From an uncultured Flavobacteriaceae bacterium (lineage in GTDB: Bacteria; Bacteroidota; Bacteroidia; Flavobacteriales; Flavobacteriaceae): a DNA stretch of 5,202 bases. This document shows positions 4,779 through 5,202 of this stretch, one piece after another. Below the pieces are notes generated by a model. That model was not told where the DNA came from. It ran no database searches and saw only the letters and a program-made list of their open reading frames with translations. The stretch covers positions 1 to 5,202 of the forward strand of contig CALIIP010000201.1 in assembly GCA_938018045.1 (NCBI GenBank), in the 5' to 3' direction. Position 1 is the stretch's first letter. Each line of letters begins with the position of its first letter. The position numbers and the translations under genes are program-made.

Positions 4779-5202
4779 ACCAATAACACTTTAGAAATGT
4801 AGAATATTGGCGGTTGTATTTGATAAGGTAAAAAAAAGTTTAAGTTGAAATTAAATGTAAGGAATTAAATTTGTAAAATTGATTTTTGAATCTACAAGCG
4901 ACGAAAGCGCGGGTTTGGTTTTGAGTTTAGCTTGAAGCGAAAATCAGCGTCTCTGTAACTTGGAAAAACTGTTTCCTATCCGTTCGTCAGCAGCTTCATT
5001 ATTCCATTCCTTCAGGAGTCAGATTGGAAGCTGTTTTTTTGCTTTACTCAAATCCATTTACAGCTTCATTCCGTTCCTCCATTCAGCCGTAACGCGCACA
5101 GCATCCAATCTTCCACCTTCACTCATTTCATAAATTCAGCAGCTTCTCTCACGCTCGGGAGTAGCTTCATTCCGTTCCTACATTCAGCCACTCACCAACC
5201 AA
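4779..5202. other. Right flank without a convincing gene
   Basis: No supportable gene is seen in these 424 bases. The first 120 bases are AT-rich. From about 4900 the composition changes to a T/C-rich + strand with purine-rich complement and short repeated phrases such as CAGCAGCTTC (4988-4997 and 5137-5146). On the minus strand a short open stretch ends in EMSEGGRLDAVRVTAEW and a stop, which may be a fragment of repeat-derived coding sequence, but stops interrupt it at both ends. Confidence 0.5.
4992..5189. repeat. Dispersed 27-base direct repeat, two copies plus a degenerate third
   Basis: Positions 5062-5088 and 5163-5189 agree at 26 of 27 bases, both beginning AGCTTCATTCCGTTCCT and ending CATTCAGCC with one variable base between. 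A degenerate relative is at 4992-5015, beginning AGCTTCATT. The spacing of the two good copies is 101 bases. Spacing, number and lack of uniform spacers rule out a CRISPR array. The repeat could belong to a multicopy intergenic family of this genome. Confidence 0.6.

Noticed and set aside
4992..5189. CRISPR array
   Set aside because: There are only two good copies and one degenerate copy, with a single 74-base gap between the good ones and no regular spacing.

Overview
The window is AT-rich. Its coding regions mostly lack Shine-Dalgarno sequences. It has one lipoprotein and one Sec-signal protein of the kind common in Bacteroidota (Cytophagia or Flavobacteriia), and a possible -33/-7 style promoter. 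I infer a Bacteroidota host, with moderate confidence; nothing here fixes the genus.

Positions 284-3791 look like an array of mobile gene cassettes of the integron type. Four unrelated genes all read rightward: a trypsin-like protease, a lipoprotein, a small secreted protein and a YaaC-like protein. Three of them are followed within 4-13 bases by a hairpin site of about 57-77 bases. These sites begin with an AAC-like box and end with a GTT box, as integron attC sites do. The start of each cassette, just after the G of GTT, is the reverse complement of the stretch at the far end of the same cassette: TTGTAGCCA 284-292 with 1132-1140, GTTCGGCACA 1907-1916 with 2573-2582, and TTATGCCTC 2637-2645 with 3732-3740 (one mismatch counting the G). 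This is what circular, single-site cassettes leave behind. Two of the sites (1132-1208 and 2573-2642) share a central hairpin whose arms differ by a compensating base-pair change. The third (3732-3791) has an unrelated hairpin. No integrase gene is in the window, so this could be a distant part of an array, an integrase-less cluster, or a related cassette system using another recombinase.

The lipoprotein gene is the exception. It has no site of its own, and the next cassette starts on the last base of its stop codon. The following cassette has a long leader holding a possible 29-codon ORF and two palindromic sequences.

To the right (about 3792-4780) is a different block: a small helix-turn-helix protein with a possible promoter, then two small overlapping genes of unknown function closed by a clear rho-independent terminator. 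The last 420 bases hold no convincing gene but contain a 27-base direct repeat (two near-identical copies and a degenerate third). The first 283 bases also hold no gene; they contain a perfect 10-bp hairpin and, at the right end, what may be a decayed cassette site.

The cassette genes show no common pathway; what they share is how they are packaged.
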